A program made the position numbers and the translations under genes. Positions 13,993 through 15,570 of a stretch of 15,570 nt of DNA are shown here, in pieces; position 1 is the stretch's first letter, and every line of letters starts with the position of its first letter. Where the stretch lies: positions 1 through 15,570 of the forward strand of contig CAMBRJ010000025.1 of assembly GCA_945870175.1 (NCBI GenBank), written 5' to 3'. The notes under the pieces were generated by a model. It was not told where the DNA came from. It worked only from the letters and a program-made list of their open reading frames with translations, and searched no databases. Origin of the DNA: Gemmatimonas phototrophica. GTDB lineage: Bacteria; Gemmatimonadota; Gemmatimonadetes; Gemmatimonadales; Gemmatimonadaceae.

Positions 13993-15570
13993 ATGACCGA
14001 CCCGAGTTCGATTGATCAGGCGAGACCTGCGGAACCCGACACGCCCGATCCGGCGCGTGCGGCGGCTTTGCTCGAGGCACTGCCGCTGGCGGCTGCGCTC
14101 TTCTTGCGCACGGGGATGCTGTACGCCGTCAATACGCTGGGTCGCGAATGGTTCGTGGTCGATACTCGCGCGCCACTGACGTCGCAATCGTGGAGCGTGG
14201 TGCTGCTGCCGCTGGGGTTGGCCGGCTCCGCCCTGCTCGCGGCGGTCGCGGCGGGCGATGCCCCCGTGACGCAGAGCATTCCACTCAGTCGTGAGGGGCG
14301 TCTCGTCGACGTGCGCGCGGTGCCGTTCGACGGTGAGTTGCTGCTGCTCACGGCGACCGATGTGACGGGCCGCGACGAACAGCGCGCGGTCTCGGCGCGC
14401 GTCGATCGCGAACTGTCCGCGTTGCTGTCTCTCAGCCCGTCCTCGGTTCGGATCACCGACGTGGCGGGGCGCATTCTGCAGGCGAATGCGATCGCCGATC
14501 TCGAGCATGCGTCGCGTCCACCGACCACGGTGCGTGAGGTCTGGGAGCGTGATGCGCCGCATGATATCGTCAACAATCGGCCGCTGTCGTTTCTCGACTC
14601 ACCGGCCATGCGCGCGCTCTCGGGCAATGTCGTCCAGCGTCAGCTCCTCGAAGTCCGTCGGCTCGGGACGAACCGTGTGATCGAGGCGTTTGCCTCGCCG
14701 ATCCGCAACGAACAGCACCACGTCACCGGTGTCGTGCTGCTCGATCGTGACGTGACCGATCGTGAGCGGCTCGCGCGGCAGTTGCACGAGCACGAAGCAC
14801 GCGAGGCCGAGTTGCAGGAACAGGTCACGCACGAACGCGAGCATCTCGACCGCCTGGTCGAAGAACGGTCGCGCGCGCTCATCGCCTCACAGGAAGACCG
14901 TCTGCGTGAGCGTCGCCTCACGGCCGTGGGGCAGCTGGCCGCCGGTGTGATGCACGATGTGAACAACGCGCTCAACCCGATTATGGCCGCGGCGTATCTG
15001 CTGCGGCATCACGCCGAGTCGCCTGATGCGGTGCGCGATTATGCCAATCGCATTCAGAAGGCGGCCGAGATCGCCGCCGCGACGGCGTCACGGGTGGGTC
15101 GCTTCATCCGCCAGGAACCGGTGCATGCCGGCGGCGACGAAGCGCTCGACCTGTCGGTCTTGGCCGAAGAGGTGCTCGACCTGACCGAGCCGATGCGCAT
15201 GCGCCGGTCGAGTGAAAGCGGGGAGATCCAGATCGTCCGGCAGTTCGCACCGCAGGCCAGCACCCGTGGGCTTCCGGGCGACATCCGTGCAGCGCTGCTG
15301 AATCTGGTGCAGAACGCCGTCGACGCGATGCCGGAAGGCGGGACGCTCACGATGCGCACGTTCGAGGAGGGACCCGACACCTGTCTCGCGATTCGCGATA
15401 CCGGTGTCGGGATGAGCGCGGACGTGCGGGAGCGAGCGTTCGAGCCGTTCTTTACGACGAAGGGTTCCCGAGGCTCCGGGCTGGGGTTGGCTGAGGTGTA
15501 CGGCATCGCCCGTCGCCATCGTGGGACGGCGACCATTTCGTCGGTACCGGGCCGTGGTACCGAAGTCACC
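13993..15570 (+). CDS. PAS-type sensor histidine kinase (HPK4/NtrB-like), cut by the right edge
   Basis: This encodes 526 residues to the window end. There is no signal peptide or clear membrane helix. Residues about 22-125 and 140-255 look like two PAS-type sensor folds (VRITDVAGRILQANA at 152-166; ASPIRNEQHHVTGVVLLDRDV at 234-254, shown in parts). A charged coiled coil (about 256-310) leads to the H-box AAGVMHDVNNALNPIM with H321. The HDxNN pattern is typical of the HPK4 class. The ATPase domain has N441 in NLVQNAVDAM, D469 in DTGVGM, FEPFFTTKG and GSGLGLAEVYG. It is probably nearly complete, unless a receiver domain follows outside the window. ATG at 13993 has GAGAGG directly abutting; ATG at 13906 is in frame and would add 29 residues. 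Confidence 0.9.
   Translation, partial: MTDPSSIDQARPAEPDTPDPARAAALLEALPLAAALFLRTGMLYAVNTLGREWFVVDTRAPLTSQSWSVVLLPLGLAGSALLAAVAAGDAPVTQSIPLSREGRLVDVRAVPFDGELLLLTATDVTGRDEQRAVSARVDRELSALLSLSPSSVRITDVAGRILQANAIADLEHASRPPTTVREVWERDAPHDIVNNRPLSFLDSPAMRALSGNVVQRQLLEVRRLGTNRVIEAFASPIRNEQHHVTGVVLLDRDVTDRERLARQLHEHEAREAELQEQVTHEREHLDRLVEERSRALIASQEDRLRERRLTAVGQLAAGVMHDVNNALNPIMAAAYLLRHHAESPDAVRDYANRIQKAAEIAAATASRVGRFIRQEPVHAGGDEALDLSVLAEEVLDLTEPMRMRRSSESGEIQIVRQFAPQASTRGLPGDIRAALLNLVQNAVDAMPEGGTLTMRTFEEGPDTCLAIRDTGVGMSADVRERAFEPFFTTKGSRGSGLGLAEVYGIARRHRGTATISSVPGRGTEVT

Noticed and set aside
13825..14562. Minus-strand frame opposite the PAS kinase
   Set aside because: Its composition is an Arg/Gln-rich shadow with no recognisable domain, while the plus frame has clear kinase motifs further on.

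Overview
The window is about 15.6 kb of high-GC bacterial DNA. The neighbourhood comprises a TonB-dependent receptor, Sec-secreted metallo-hydrolases, a large PIG-L deacetylase, soluble multi-domain histidine kinases and a VapBC pair. Together with the GC-rich third codon positions, this suggests a Gram-negative, free-living heterotroph, possibly a Gemmatimonadota relative. The phylum is an inference; no rRNA or other marker is present.

Left part (1-4.1 kb): a clear TPP riboswitch (about 120-206) sits directly on the start codon of a TonB-dependent outer-membrane receptor, so that receptor is probably a thiamine (or thiamine-precursor) importer. A long imperfect palindrome built of GCGAAG units separates it from a secreted M20 dipeptidase-type metallopeptidase with all expected metal ligands. 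A possible divergent gene start lies at the extreme left edge.

Middle (4.1-11.9 kb): a VapB/VapC toxin-antitoxin pair has inverted repeats at its front. It converges on a small zinc-ribbon DUF2256 gene on the minus strand. That gene is divergent from a soluble GAF histidine kinase. The kinase is followed by the full-length E1 component of 2-oxoglutarate dehydrogenase (sucA). The sucA stop codon overlaps the GTG start of a secreted 897-residue PIG-L-family deacetylase by four bases. sucB is not next to sucA.

Right part (11.9-15.6 kb): a second long palindrome lies between the convergent deacetylase and sodium:solute symporter genes. The symporter (minus strand) is preceded by an overlooked 35-codon single-pass membrane protein gene, six bases upstream, which looks like a symporter small accessory protein. 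Divergent from this pair is a PAS-type histidine kinase with an HDxNN H-box, cut by the right edge.

The genes are mostly housekeeping and accessory functions: vitamin uptake, peptide use, the TCA cycle, signalling and solute uptake. I see no CRISPR array, phage module, transposase, tRNA or rRNA. The most notable signals are the riboswitch-controlled receptor, the micro-protein with its symporter, the two large intergenic palindromes, and the sucA-deacetylase coupling. I do not see a clear new multi-gene system.
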